Program-made: the position numbers and the translations under genes
Shown here: positions 1-11,843 of the stretch, in pieces
Layout: every line of letters starts with the position of its first letter
Position numbering within the stretch: position 1 is the stretch's first letter
Origin: Peribolospora baueri
Taxonomy: Eukaryota; Basidiomycota; Peribolosporomycetes; Peribolosporales; Peribolosporaceae
Assembly: GCA_029717555.1 (NCBI GenBank)
Contig: JAMDHS010000034.1
Coordinates: 156,243 to 220,242 of the forward strand
Length of the DNA stretch: 64,000 nucleotides
Direction of reading: 5' to 3'
The notes under the pieces: model-generated
The model's input: the letters and a program-made list of their open reading frames with translations, nothing else
The model's database searches: none
Told to the model about the DNA's origin: nothing

Positions 1-430
1 AGCGGGAACCGGAGCGGGAGCGGGAGGGGTTGCGGGGGGGGCGAACGGGCTCACTAGAGTACGATACAGTCTCCGCGTCAGAAACGCGGCGAGAGGGGCG
101 ACCGCGTTCGTTAAAGTACGACACCGGATCCGCGGTGATAAGAGCGCGGGACGGGCGACTGGGCTCGCGTTCACTGGCGTACGACACGGGCTCCGCGGCG
201 AAAAAAGCGCGGGGAGGGTAGCCCGGGTCGCTGGAGTACGAGCGGTGCTCCGCGTTGGAAATGCCGTGAGAGCGGCGGCTGGTGTCGTCGGTGTACGACA
301 AGGGCTCCGCGGTGAAAGGACCGTGGTAACGACCGGTATCGTTGGAGTACGAGACGGGCTCCGCGGTGTAGAGAATGCGGGAGGGGCGGTAAGATGCGGG
401 TTCTGCTCTAAAAGGACCGCGGGTGCGACC
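1..430 (+). repeat. Degenerate tandem repeat (minisatellite), unit about 57 bp
   Basis: The hexamer gtacga (one copy gtacgag) recurs at 59, 116, 179, 236, 293 and 347. Each copy is followed by a cggcTCCGCGgtg-like block and a purine/GC-rich stretch. Spacings are 57, 63, 57, 57 and 54 bp, all multiples of three. In one plus-strand frame (30-221) the unit reads as a repeated peptide with core S-L-x-Y-D-T-G-S-A followed by an Arg/Gly-rich tail, until a stop at 219-221. Copies have diverged by scattered substitutions and fade after about 400. It is either a decayed repeat-containing gene end or a non-coding minisatellite; no family was recognised. Confidence 0.75.
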
Positions 431-2067
431 GGGGTCATTGGCCGTCGCCCTATGCTGCGGGTTGTAAGACATATTGGTGAGGAGGTTGATGATTCTAAAA
501 CAAGAAAAGTAGAAAAACCATGAAGGAGCCGAATATAAGGAAAATGAGCTTTGCCCGAGAAATCAGGACACTTTCTATGCGAGACGCCAGGCACACTCAC
601 ATGTGACGTGAAGTAGGTTGGATTGGGTGGGACTAGAGAGAGATGTCGGACCCTGAAAGGCGACAAGAACCAGCGTCCAGCTTTGAACGGGAGAAGAAAG
701 CAAAGGACCAAGGGTGACTATATTGCGAGATGAGCGAAGTGGGCAGGTGACTGGGGTCGTCGGTCTCGGCTCGGCTTGTCTTTCTCGACCAGGGAGAGGA
801 GGCAGGAAGGAGGGAGGGCAAGGGTAAGAGGAGACGGGGGGTAGGGAAGACGCATCTCGGAAACGGGGATGCTCCGAAGGCACTGGTATTTGAATCATTC
901 GACGACTCTGCCTCGACTCTGCCTCGACTCGGACTCGACTCGGACTCGACCCAAGGCCCGACGTGGTCGAGGTGAGGGTGTAAGTTTAGACGAACGCGAC
1001 GCGGACCGTGCACGGACTCTTACTGCGTACCGCCGACTCGGTCCGCCATAGCCCCGCATTTGTCCGTCCCTGGCCGAGCTTCTCCGCCTCCAGCCGCCAT
1101 CACTGCCGTCGGTGACGCCGCGTTCCTCTTACTCCGTCTCGCATGCCACCATTCTCCAGCCGGCGAGTCCATGCGTACATGGCGCACGCAAATAGAAAGG
1201 CAGCACTGTCCACGGCCATCCTGACCCTGAGCTCGTACAGTTGGGAGCAGATGATCAGCATTTTCGACGCCAATCCGCGCGATCGCGGATCGCAGAGTGA
1301 TCCGTTATCTCCTTGTTTGTTCGCAGCCTCTTCCGACCCCGAGTGTTCCTTGCGATAGATAGATGATGGTCATACCCGTCATCCATCACCATTTGCAGCA
1401 AAACCGCAGCGGGGCAGAACTGTTTACTCTCGATCTGCGCCGCCGGGGCAGCGCTTCCGACTGACACAACGCCCGAGCAGGATAGCTCACTCCGACCACG
1501 GGAGCGGATGAGAGAGCGCAGCATCGAAGCACCGAAGGAACCGAGCAAGATATCACCTTCTCGCCTCGCCGCGCCTTGTCGTACCCAATTGGGACTCTGT
1601 GTAACAGTGAGGCGTGCGTTCTATGGGCGCTCGATTTGTAACCCGGCGCTCACGCGGCCTCCCAGGTCGAACTCCCAGGCCAGCCCAAGGCCTCGCGAGG
1701 TCAGTCCTCAAGCATATAAGGGACGAGGGCCTGGGCCAATTTTCGGGGACCCTCGTTCTTCGCATTCACTTCCATACTCAACCCAGTTTACCGCCTGAGC
1801 CACGCAACGTCCATCCAGCCTTCCGACATCGTCTCCGTCCTCTTTTCGTCGCCCATTCTTGTTCTTCCTCAGGTGAGAACTCATGCACATCGTTGTTGTG
1901 ATGGGCGGACGAAGGGCATGTCGATCGCTTTAACATGCTTTCTTATCCCGCTTTTCCACCTATTAACCTCCGGTCCCGTCTCGTATCGCACGTCTCTCCC
2001 CTCTCTCTTGTCGCTCTGCGGCCCATCCGTCCCGCAACATCACACGGAACCACACCAGAAACGCAAT
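431..2067. other. Intergenic region upstream of the SnoaL-like gene
   Basis: No convincing gene was found; open frames here are short, overlap on both strands and match nothing I recognise. An 11-bp microsatellite-like run (gactctgcctc/gactcggactc units) lies at about 900-952. A TATA-like CATATAAG at 1713-1720 is followed by pyrimidine-rich sequence. A good donor (cag/gtgaga at 1873) and acceptor (caccag ending at 2058) suggest a 186-bp intron in the 5' untranslated region of the next gene. Confidence 0.5.
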
Positions 2068-2493
2068 ATGGCCACCATCGGTAGCAAGCCCGCCGCGCGC
2101 AGCCCAGAGCAGCTCGAGGCAAACAAGGACCTAATCCGACGATTCTACCACAAATTCGGCGTGTTGCACGACTTCACCGGTGCAGACGAGTTTCTGTCAG
2201 CCGATTACAAGTCGTTCCGCGGGAACGGCATGATCAACGATAGGGACAAGTGGCTCATGGTCCTTCAGAAGGGCATCGCTACCAAGATGCCCAACTTCAA
2301 AGCCGAGCTCCTCCGCGAGGTCGCTGAGGGAGATTACGTTTGGGTGCTCGGGCGGATCACCGGTTCGAGCGAGTGTCCTGAGGGAAACATCACGCTGAGC
2401 GTCGATATCTATCGCTTTGGGGAGGATGGTAAGATCGTCGAGCACTGGGACGTCCAACAGTGGGTCGATCCCAGCGTGGAGCACGCCAAGTGA
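2068..2493 (+). CDS. SnoaL-like polyketide cyclase / NTF2-fold protein
   Basis: Intronless 141-residue protein starting at the ATG with an A at -3 (cgcaatATGgcc); the frame is open further upstream but the added residues do not look like part of the fold. The pattern is typical of SnoaL-like proteins: an N-terminal helix pair (NKDLIRRFYHKFG), a central strand region, and the C-terminal sheet ending DIYRFGEDGKIVEHWDVQQ, the family hallmark. Such small alpha+beta proteins often sit in fungal aromatic polyketide clusters, where they may catalyse cyclisation, hydration or other small steps, though many members are uncharacterised. Here it is the leftmost cluster gene, about 850 bp from the oppositely oriented DUF1772 gene. 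The fold is confident; the substrate is inferred only from context. Confidence 0.8.
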   Translation: MATIGSKPAARSPEQLEANKDLIRRFYHKFGVLHDFTGADEFLSADYKSFRGNGMINDRDKWLMVLQKGIATKMPNFKAELLREVAEGDYVWVLGRITGSSECPEGNITLSVDIYRFGEDGKIVEHWDVQQWVDPSVEHAK

Positions 2494-3339
2494 GGAAAAA
2501 CGGGATGGGTGGAGCGGTATCGGTCCCGGTCCTCTGGTTACAGGTTTTCCATTCCGAAGAAGGGCATGAAGAGGGGCGACTCGGTCGCGACAAGAAACGA
2601 AGGTGGCTACCATACCACTACGGATCCGGAGACATGGCGATCGCTAGTGCTCTTGTGCAGAACCAGTATGCTCGATGTCTGGGACGGGAATGCGGTGCCA
2701 TTGATAGACGGCCTCTGCCTCCTGTCTACTGTGCGCAAGACTGAATCTATGACCTCCAGATCGTTCCTTCGTATTGTACCTTCATGTCATGATGAATGGC
2801 TTCCGGTTGCCATGTTATCAGCGACTGGGCGAGCGAAACTGTCGGACAAACGACGAGTAAGCATGTGCTCAGCCGGGTCCGCAGCCGATGCGATTCCTCT
2901 TGGACGCATCGCCCGTCAGCATCCGTTCCTCCGCCCCGCGCCCTGCCGTCGTGCGTCCAATTCAATTCGCCCGGCTGCTTCCGCGCCGCCGCGACACAGC
3001 TGGAAACTCAAAACTCGTTTCGTTTCGCGTCGCGTCGTGTCCCAGCGTTTCTGTGTGCTTTGCGAGAGCAATAGGACGCATTTCGACAGGAGCCATGTCA
3101 ATGGATGCAATGCAACTGTGCTAGAGAGCGAGAGTGTACATGGATGGGGGTGCGCATCATGCGTCCGCCAGGGTCTCGAGAATGGCAGCCCATCTTCATG
3201 CGTATATCTAGATCAGCGATCGACCGACGAGCAGGCGGATGGGGACGAAGGAATGATTACATCCAAGTAAATGTGAAAGAGCGACCTGCTCGTCCGGAGC
3301 AAGAGGGACCCATCGTGAAGGACGACGTGAGAGGAACAA
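2494..3339. other. Intergenic, between the convergent SnoaL-like and DUF1772 genes
   Basis: About 850 bp where two converging genes end. A long plus-strand open frame (2509-3270) has no recognisable domain and a composition unlike a conserved protein (many Arg, Ser and Cys). I see no RNA gene or mobile element. Confidence 0.4.
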
Positions 3340-3980
3340 CTAGCGAGCCATTTGGACCGCGAGGTCGTACACGCCAACGAAGAAGCAGATGGCGCTAAGG
3401 TAGATGCGGGCGCGGTGCCTCGAGTCCCAGAGACGGATGAGGTTGGTTACGTTGACCTCGTCTATGTACCTCTCGTTCTCCTTTTTGAGCTCATTCTTGA
3501 GCCGGAACACGCTCGGAAATATGAAGGCGACCGTCAGAGGGATCATGGCGACCATGGCCCCGCCGGCGACCCAGAGTGCCAACCGGCTGTTCCACCCGCC
3601 TGCGGAGACGCGCGGATCAATCCATCCGGCGTAGAAGTATCCCAGCGCGCCCACCCAGCCGATTGGCATCCACCGCTTCACCGAGAGGTCGAAGTTGTCG
3701 TTCCACAGCTGTACGCGCTGCCGCGGGGTGAGGCCCTTGCAGCGGAGGATCATAGGGACGATCACGGTCGACGTAGAGATCGTCAATCCTACGGCAAACA
3801 GAGTAAAGACAGTGCGACGTCAATAACGTCAGCATACGTAAGAAGAACAAGATATTGTAGAGACACGGTGAGCGAGAGAGACAGGGGGAGCGACTCACCG
3901 AACCAGGCCCCGCTGCCTGCAATTCCGATGGCGCGAGCCAGCTCGGGCCGGGACAGGCCGACGCAATCCGTGATGGACAT
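3340..3980 (-). CDS. DUF1772 anthrone-oxygenase-like membrane protein
   Basis: Two exons on the minus strand: 3980-3899 and 3788-3340, with a 110-bp GT-AG intron (gtgagt...ccgtag), giving 176 residues plus stop. The start is the ATG at 3980. Exon 1 encodes the family-typical opening helix (IGIAGSGAWFG). Exon 2 continues with TISTSTVIVPMIL, a conserved W/N region, and three further hydrophobic segments (about GWVGALGYFYAGW, ALWVAGGAMVAMIPLTVAFIF and IYLSAICFFVGVYDLAV). Fungal DUF1772 proteins include anthrone oxygenases that convert anthrones to anthraquinones in emodin-type pathways. Its ATG is about 0.9 kb from the PKS ATG in divergent orientation, which suggests co-regulation. Family assignment is firm; the exact reaction is inferred. 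Confidence 0.8.
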
Positions 3981-4887
3981 GGTGAGCAAGAAGATAAAAA
4001 GAAGGGGAGGCAGGGCGCTGTCGAGTTGGATAGGTGAGGGTTGTTCGCAGCTAGTTGCGCGTCAGAATTACGATGGTGATGACCTAGAAGTGGGTGATAT
4101 GTGAGCCACATCGAGCGCCGCCAACTTATACCTTGCCTCGTACCGTCCGTCCTCACAAGATAGCTTCCTTCTTACTACGCCCACACGCTCATCTATCTCA
4201 CTCCACTCTATCTCACTCCACTCGGACCTCTGACGCCGGCAGCCATCGCTATCCAGCGTGGCCGGTCGCCCGACTCTCTCGCCGGACCTGGGCGTCCAGG
4301 ACGGCCTCGCATCGAGTGCGCAGGCCCAGTCGAGCGGACCGAGTCCAGCGTTGTACGAACGCATGTTTACCGTGGCCCTCCCTCCGCTCCTTCCATCTGC
4401 CCGGCGCCGAGGAGGCCCGCGTGAACCCCGAGTGAAGTGCCGACGGCGCACGGGCCGCTTGTGCGGCAGGCAAGAATCATGTTATGTCACGTGCCTCCCC
4501 CCGGCGCACTCATGGCGCGTGGGTACGCCATCATAGCCGGGAGACAATACTCGGAGACGATGGGCACGCAGCTCTTCTTACTCCGTGGAACCCGGCACTC
4601 ATCTCGCAAACAGCCCTCGCTCCAATCCCTCCGCTCTATGGCGCATTCTATACTGCACAGTGCATACCGTTCGCCATGGTGTATCAACTATGGCTCGATA
4701 AAAACCGGACGGCCGTCGGGGCTTCATTGACGGGCCCCTTACCTTTCCGTCTCCTTCCTATCTCCTTGATCCTGCCCTCTTTATATCTGCCTCCTCTCAA
4801 CTTGGCTGGATACAGCTTATAGACTCTTCACTACCTTACCCCCGTCAATCCAGTGAATCGCTCGCTGGACGAGTTTTCGAGCCCCCA
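3981..4887. promoter_or_regulatory. Divergent promoter region between the DUF1772 gene and the PKS
   Basis: A 0.9-kb gap between two divergent start codons. For the PKS, TTATATC at 4781-4787 lies about 100 bp before the ATG within pyrimidine-rich sequence. For the DUF1772 gene, a minus-strand TATAAG at 4130-4125 lies about 150 bp before its ATG. Direct repeats of ctatctcactccactc at about 4193-4220 could be regulator sites. Element assignments are by eye only. Confidence 0.45.
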
Positions 4888-7800
4888 ATGACCGGCCACG
4901 ATGACGAAGCGTGCCATGCAGCACTTCCGGCCTTGCGCGACTTCTTCATCTTCTCTTCAGATTTCAACTCGGTCGATGGTTTTGCCATGCTTCAAGAGCG
5001 GTGCTGCGATCCCACCTCCGCGCCCGGCAGCGGCGACGCCCTCGCGCTGCTCTTCTCCCGTACTTGGTCCGCCCTGCAGGAAGAGTGTCGGCGCTCCTCC
5101 GCCAACCTCTCCGGCCTCGGACTGGAGCCTCTCCCGGTCGAGCTCGCTGAGCTCTTCCAGCTCATCTTGTCCAAGGGTACGTTCCGAGCACAAGAGCTGG
5201 CTAAACTAGTATTTGGTCTGGCCTTGCAGACCATCGTCCAAGTCGGCCGGTATGTCTTGCATTTGCTCGGCGCCCGCGCCGCCCTCCGACCTCGTCAGCC
5301 GGGCCCCGCCCACCAGATGCCCACCATCCCGAACCCGTACTTTGCAGGCGTCGGGTTGGGATTCTTGGCCAGCGTCGTTGCCGCCTCCAGTACCGCCGAC
5401 CTCGGCCACGACTTTGTAGGCGAAATCGTGGACAACGCCGTCCATGCTGTCCGCTTGGCTTTCCGCGTCGGTCGAGCGAGTGCGGCACGCGAATCTCGAG
5501 AGGGATCCGACTCCGTCGGAAGGGCCTTCGCTTTCCTGAGTATGGAAAGTGCTGACGCTGCACAGGTGAAGGCGCTTTGTGACGAATTTACCAAGTCTGA
5601 TGTGAGTCCTAAGGTCCTACGTCGAGGCAGGCAAGATTCCGTCCGCGATCTTGGCGCTTGTCCCTCTCCTAATCATACCTCTGTTTATCTCGGCGATCAG
5701 GCAACCTCTCGGTTGGCCATTTTGGTCAGCCAGAGCTCCCTTAAAGTTCTCGTCGTTCATGGGACTCATTTGGACTTGCAGCGGCTCCAAGCAGAGCTAC
5801 AATCTCGTGGATGCAGGGCGCAGATGGATGCCTACCCTATGCCGTTCTACTCCTCGCCCATCAGCCAGGAATACGTTTTCTCTGCGATGCTTGATGAGGA
5901 GCGGAACGCCTCCCCCGCCTCTGCGAATGTTCGATTCCAGCTCAAGTACCCAGTCGCATCGCTCGTTTCGGGTCGCCGCCTCGCACCCGGCACCGCCTTG
6001 GACGCATCTGCTGTCCTTGCCTTCGGGCTCGGTTCAGAATTGTCTGCTTTGACGTGGGACGAAGGACTCCTTGAGCTTGCCAAGCTCGAGGAGAACCCGC
6101 TTAGGAGCCTCATGATCGGTCACGGCGCCAACAACAAGGGCAAGTACGACGCGCTCTTGGAGCACGTCTTGGATACCGTCAAGAGCGTGCATCCCCACGC
6201 CGAGCATTTCCCTGCGCCGGCGATTTTGTCTCTAAACAACCCCGTCGCTGAGGGCCTTTGCAGTCCCGACTTTGCCTCCATCCTTCGCCCAACCCCGGCC
6301 GAAAGTGTGGCCATTGTAGGCATGTCCTGCCGGCTGCCGGAGGCCAACAGCCCAAATGAGTTCTGGGACATGCTTATGAAGGGAGTCGATGCCTGCAGAG
6401 AGGTGAGGGTTGTTTCCGGAAATTGGAGCTGCCAGACGTGAGGAGCTTGCCGTTGTTAATGTTTCCATTTCTGAATCAGGTCCCCGGCCATCTGTACGAT
6501 ATCAATATGTATTACGACCCTCAAGGCGCCGCTCGCAATCGCATGGGAGCCAGGCACGGCAACTGGTTTGACGGCATCGTTCCCCTCTTCGATCCGGAAT
6601 TCTTTGGCATCAGCGACGAACAGGCGCTCCACATGGACCCGCAGCAGCGCATGGCCATGTTGGTCGCATTCGAGGCTTTAGAACAAGCTGGTTTCGCACC
6701 TGAGATCGCTGACAGCGCCTGGGACCGCGAGTCGACGGGTGTCTTTGTCGCCGCCACCTGCGACGATTACCGTGAAAACCTGATGTCGAACATTACCCAG
6801 CACTACCTAGAGGGCAACTACCGCCAGTTCCTTGCTCAGCGGCTCTCTCGTCACTTTGGTTTCTCGGGGCCCGCGCACACGCTCGATACCGCCTGCAACG
6901 CGTCCTTTGTCGCTCTCGATGCGGCCTGCACCCAACTCGTCCGTCGCAAGTGCTCGGCAGCTCTCGTGGGTGGCGTCAGCGTCCTGACCCAACCTCAGGT
7001 GTCTGTCGGTCTCGACAAGGCGTACTTTCTGAGCCGTACCGGCCAGTGCAAAACGTTCGATGAAGGAGCGGACGGGTATTCCAGGAGCGATGCGGTGTCA
7101 TTCATCGTTATCAAAAGGCTCGAAGACGCCATTGCCCACAATGACAACATATTGGGCACCATCATCGGCATTGGAACGAACCACAGGCGAGTTCATGACG
7201 GAGCCTTCGACATTCAGCATAAGACACGTGAGCATTGATCGCTGACCGCCTCGTCTTTCACCACTCGACTCGTGCTCTGGTATCATACAGCGGCGAATCT
7301 CACTCGATCACCCATCCGCACGCCCCGGCCCAGCAGGCCCTGATGACATCGGTCCTGCGGTCGGCCAATGTCCAACCCTGGCAGGTTGGCGTGGTCGAGG
7401 CTCACGGCACCGGCACCCAAGCAGGTGACTGGAACGAGCTTACTGCCATCAGAGGCACCTTCGTGGAACCTGGCCGTGACCAGGACAACATGATTGCGGT
7501 CACGTCGTCCAAGGCGAACATCGGACACAGCGAAGGCGTAAGCATATCATCCACCATGACTCTTGCATTTCCTATGAGCGAGCCCCAGGATCCAAACTGA
7601 TGTCCCATGCTCTTGCTTCCATCAGGCTTCGGGACTGGGTGCGCTAATCAAGTTGTTGCTCATGGTCAAGCACAACACGGTACCTCCTCACATCGGCATC
7701 CGCACCAGGCTCAACCCCCGTCTCGAGCACCTTCTCAAGGACAGGATCGTGGTCGCCACGAATGGGCCCATTGAACTGCCCCGCCCCAAGGGGCAGGAAG

Positions 7801-10800
7801 AGTGTTATACCTGCGTCAACAACTTTGGCGCGGCTGGAGGTAACACTAGCTTAATCCTCCGCGAACATATTGCTGAGCCCAGGACGACAAGCAGCTCCAC
7901 CGTCACACGTCATCTCGTCATCGTCAGCGGTCAGACCACCACTGCCCTCGAACGCAACGTCCGCAACATGATCGACTACGTAAAGGCCGAGGGAGACAGG
8001 CTTTCTTTGCCCGATCTGAGCTACACCACCATGGCGCGACGGGCGCATTTTAAATACCGCAAGGCTTGCCTTGTTTCTTCGGCCGCAGAGCTGTGCGAGG
8101 CCCTGGAGACCACCGCAGTCGTGGAGCGTACAAAGAACAACTCGCAGTCGCAGGTCGGCCTTGTTTTCCCGTCCTTTACCGCCTCTGCTGCTACGGTGTT
8201 GGATGCCGGCAGGGCACTGTTCCGTGCTTTTCCCACGTTCCGCCACTACGTGCAGGTTTGCGATAGCGTTCTCCAGGGTCTCTGGCAGCCGGGCGTTCTG
8301 GACGCGTTCGGCGAGGGAAAGGCTAGCACGGAGGAGGTGATCGTCGGTTTCGTCATTCAGTATGCCCTCTTCGCGACACTCGAGGACTGGGGCGTTCCTA
8401 TCCACACGGTCACCGGGGCGGGCCATGGCCAACTGTTGGCCATCGTGGCGTCCAAGGCGTCTACTGTCGAGGACGCCCTCGCGATTTTGATTGCGGCTCG
8501 CGACGTCGACTCGACAGCTTTGGAGCAAGCGGTGTCTCGCATCAACACATCCGTATCCAAGCGCGAGCTGATCTCTTCTAGCTGGTGCTCTGTTGACGGG
8601 ACGCTTTCGGCTGCCGCCATCGCAGAGACTTTCAACAAGGACGGCCAGGGAACCGTCCCGGACATCAAATTGCCCGCCGGCATAACGTGGTGGTCGATGG
8701 GCGGCCAAGGCCTGGCTCACGTCATCCCTGGTACGACGTCTCTGCTAAATGCAGGGGACACAACGGTTTCTGTTTTGGAAGCTTTGCGAATGGCGTTGCT
8801 GGCGACTTTGCCTGTGCGCTGGAACGCGGTGCAGGCAGAGCTGAACCCTGGAGCAAGGTTGTCCCCGTTGGCCTCCTATGCATGGGACTACGGCAGCTTC
8901 TTCGTCCCATACGCGGATAGGGCGCTTGTTCTGCCTTCGTGGTCCGACAACCCCAAGAGAGCTCAAGTCGGCAAGCCGAGTCGTGTGAAACCTCGCCGTG
9001 CTCCGAAAGCGAGAAAGCTGCAGTCTCGCAAGACGGGCATCCGCAAGGCTGCCCGGGTTAGTCCCGTTCTGGGCTTGGTTTCTACTCGGGGCAGCTCTCT
9101 GGTCTTCGATCTCGACCTGAAGACGGAAGTTGTCGAGCAAAACTTCACGGCGTCATTCCGGGAAAAGCGATACCTCATGGCAGCAGAACTCTTCACTGCC
9201 ATGGCCGTCGAAGCGCTACAGTTCCGTCACGCTTCCGATGAGCACAGACCCGGCGTCGACGTGCACGGTCTGGAGGTTCTTCAACCCGTAGCGCTTGACA
9301 AAGCCAGCGGCTTCTTGCGGCTTGAACTAGCCCCGCTCCGCGATGGCTGGCACGAGTGCACTTTTTCAGAGGTCAGCGGGGAGGAAGCGTTTGTTTGTGG
9401 CCACTGCTCTGTCCGGACGGCGTCTTCTTCTGACTTCAAGGAGAGCTGGGAGCCTCTGGTCGCCCTGGTTAAGGGACAGTTGGTGAACCTCCGAAATGGA
9501 GCAGGCAACGGTAGCAAAATGGGGGCCACCCTTTTGTACCGTTTCTTGTCCAAAGTTGTGACGTACCCGGCATCTGTGAGTGCGCGCCCGTTCTTCGCGG
9601 CCTCTTGATCTCGACTTTCTGCTCACCATCTTCTTCTCATGCCCGAACAGGCTCGAATGCTCAAGTCGATGAGCTTCTCGGTCAACCGGAAGTCAGCATT
9701 GGCTTCTCTACAAGCTTCTGCGCAAGATCACAGCTGGCAGCGCAAGCAAGGAACGGCGGTCGTGCCCGCTTCGGCCATCCTGGGCGTTGGGCAAGCCCTG
9801 ACTGTGCTCGCCAATCCCACGGCCTCTTCGAGAGACGACGCGCTTTACCAGCTAACGTCCATGTCTATGCAGGTATCCGAAGCTCTCAGCGTAGCTATGA
9901 GCAAGGACAGGAAGGTCGAGATTGTCGCAGCCATGTCCGAGCATCGCTCCGAGGGCGGCGTTGAGACTGTGTCTAGCGCCTACTTTGTGGACGCCCAGGA
10001 TGGGACCATCTATGGCGCTCTGCGAGACGTTCTCTTCAAGCCGATCCAGAATCAAGCAGGGCCGTCTCGCACCACAAAGGCTTTGCTGCCACGCGTTACT
10101 CCTGCGGCCAAGGTCAGCTCCCCCCAGACACCCCTCGCCGCCGACAAGGTGTCCTCTGGTCTGGTTCTCACGCAGACGCAGTCTTCAACCAAAACCGCCT
10201 CGCCACCTCCGGTCTTGGATGCGGAGCCAGTAAAGGCCTCGCCGTCCGTTGACAAGCTTCTGGCGACTATGCAAGACATCATCGCCACGGAGACGGGTGT
10301 TGGCATCGAGGAGCTCTCATCTGGAAGCTTTGCCGACTTCGGAGTTGACTCTCTCATGTCTCTTGCCATCCTGGGACGCATGCGAGAGATTGCGCCGTTT
10401 GAGCTGCCCGGGTCACTGTTCATTGACTGCGAGACGTGGCAGGATCTTGAAGACTACCTCAAGGAACAACTGCCTTCGAGCAGCGTGGAAGCCACTACCG
10501 TCTCCAGCTCGCCGTCGGCTTCGCCCGCCTCGTCCTCGGCCGAAACCCTCTCTACTGCCGCCACTAGTGCAGGGAACGACGTAGTTCCTTCACAATCCTC
10601 CAGCCCGTCGGCTGCAAGCGTTTCCGAATGCATGGGTACGATCGCGGAGGTGATCTCTTCGGAGACTGGCGTCGACCAAGCAGACCTCGCTGGCTCAGCT
10701 TTCGCGGATGTGGGCATCGACTCTCTCATGTCTTTGGCATTGCTCGGTCGTTTGCGCGAGCTTCTTCCATTCGAGCTACCAGGCTCTCTGTTCATCGACT

Positions 10801-11843
10801 GTGAGACGATGGACGACCTCGAGGAGTTTGTGGTCAAGCAAGTCGCCGACCAACCTCCAAGCGCCGCAATCACAACTCCCGAAGCTGAGAGCAAACCTGC
10901 CCCTTCTGCGTCGGCCACGCATCCTTCCTCCATCGAAGTCGAGCGTGTGCTCGAATCCCCAGGTCGCGCTCTCTTGCTTGGAGGTTCGAAGGACTCGACC
11001 CATACCCAGCCTCTCTTCCTCCTTCCGGACGGTTCCGGCACCTCGGCCGTCTATCAGCATCTGCCAAAGATGGATCGTATCGTATACGGACTCAACAGTC
11101 CCTTCCTTCTCAAAAATGTTGGACCGTGGACGAAGGGTGTGCCGGAGATAGCGGCCCATTACATTGCTCAGATCCGAGCCAGACAACCGCACGGACCGTA
11201 CTTGCTTGGAGGTGAGCTCGCATTGGAGCCTTGCAAAAAGCCCGGGTCATCGGTCATCGCGCCACGTCGTGTGCCCTTGGCTGACCCATCTGTCATCTTA
11301 TGTCTTCACTTAGGTTGGAGCTTCGGCGGTGTCGTCAGCTACGAGATCGTCCGCCAGCTGGCCTGCGACTCCGAAGTAGTCAAGGGCCTCATTTTGCTCG
11401 ACGCTCCCTGCCCCAGGAACCTGCCGCCCCTGCCGCACACGATCATCGATTGGGCCACCGAGTCGGGCGCGCTGAATGGGCTCGGGATCAAGAAGTTCAG
11501 CCCGGAAATGATTTCCCACTTCCGTGCAGCCATCCAGACCTTGTCCGACTACGATCCACCGAGTCTGTCGCCGGACATGGCGGCAAAGACGAAGGTCGTC
11601 CTCATTACGGCCGTGGAGGGCGTGGGGGCGGACCCGAACGAGGTGGTCAACACCAACGAGACAGTCTCCTGGCTCATGCACAGCCGGGCTGGTCTCGGCG
11701 CGAACGGCTGGGAGCGTCTGCTGGGCAGAGGCAACGTCCGGGTCGAAGAGATTGGCGGTAACCACTTTACGATGATGAACCAACCTTACATCGGCGAGTG
11801 GTCGAGCGCTATCAGGCGCATCATGGATGACTGGTGCATCTAG
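4888..11843 (+). CDS. Non-reducing-type iterative polyketide synthase, SAT-KS-MAT-PT-ACP-ACP-TE
   Basis: Seven exons: 4888-5601, 5701-6402, 6480-7186, 7291-7537, 7626-9575, 9651-11211 and 11314-11843, encoding 2136 residues. Intron 3 (7187-7290) starts with GC, not GT; only this choice restores the family motif TNHSG-SITHPHA. KS (about 438-860) has Cys611 (DTACNAS), His746 (EAHGTGT) and His787 (NIGH). ACP serines are Ser1674 and Ser1798 (both DSLMSLA). TE has Ser1963 (GWSFGG) and His2111. By contrast, SAT carries GVGLG at 154-158, with Gly156 where a GxCxG cysteine is expected, and PFYSS where a His is usual. The MAT nucleophile motif GHSxG is GAGHG (1054-1058), and the domain is short. The PT-like region (about 1265-1580) lacks recognisable catalytic His and Asp motifs. 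It may therefore depend on another acyltransferase or a partner PKS. A 0.9-kb divergent promoter is shared with the DUF1772 gene. Confidence 0.93.
7187..7290 (+). other. GC-AG intron inside the PKS ketosynthase domain
   Basis: The exon ends ...CACAG and the intron begins GCGAGT, a near-perfect U1 match except for C at position 2, and ends catacag. Splicing here joins phase 2 to phase 2, gives Ser at the junction and recreates the conserved KS sequence. The nearest GT donor (7226) is in phase 1 and would shift the frame. Confidence 0.8.

Noticed and set aside
2509-3270. Plus-strand 253-codon open frame
   Set aside because: Arg/Ser/Cys-rich with no family pattern; it lies in the 3' flank of the SnoaL-like gene and is probably a chance frame in GC-rich DNA.
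5177-5229. Possible 53-bp intron (gtacgt...ttgcag) in the first PKS exon
   Set aside because: Removing it shifts the frame, while reading through gives a continuous SAT-like sequence on both sides.
7226-7290. Alternative GT donor (cgtgag) for PKS intron 3
   Set aside because: It is in phase 1 while the acceptor needs phase 2, and it would add residues absent from KS domains.
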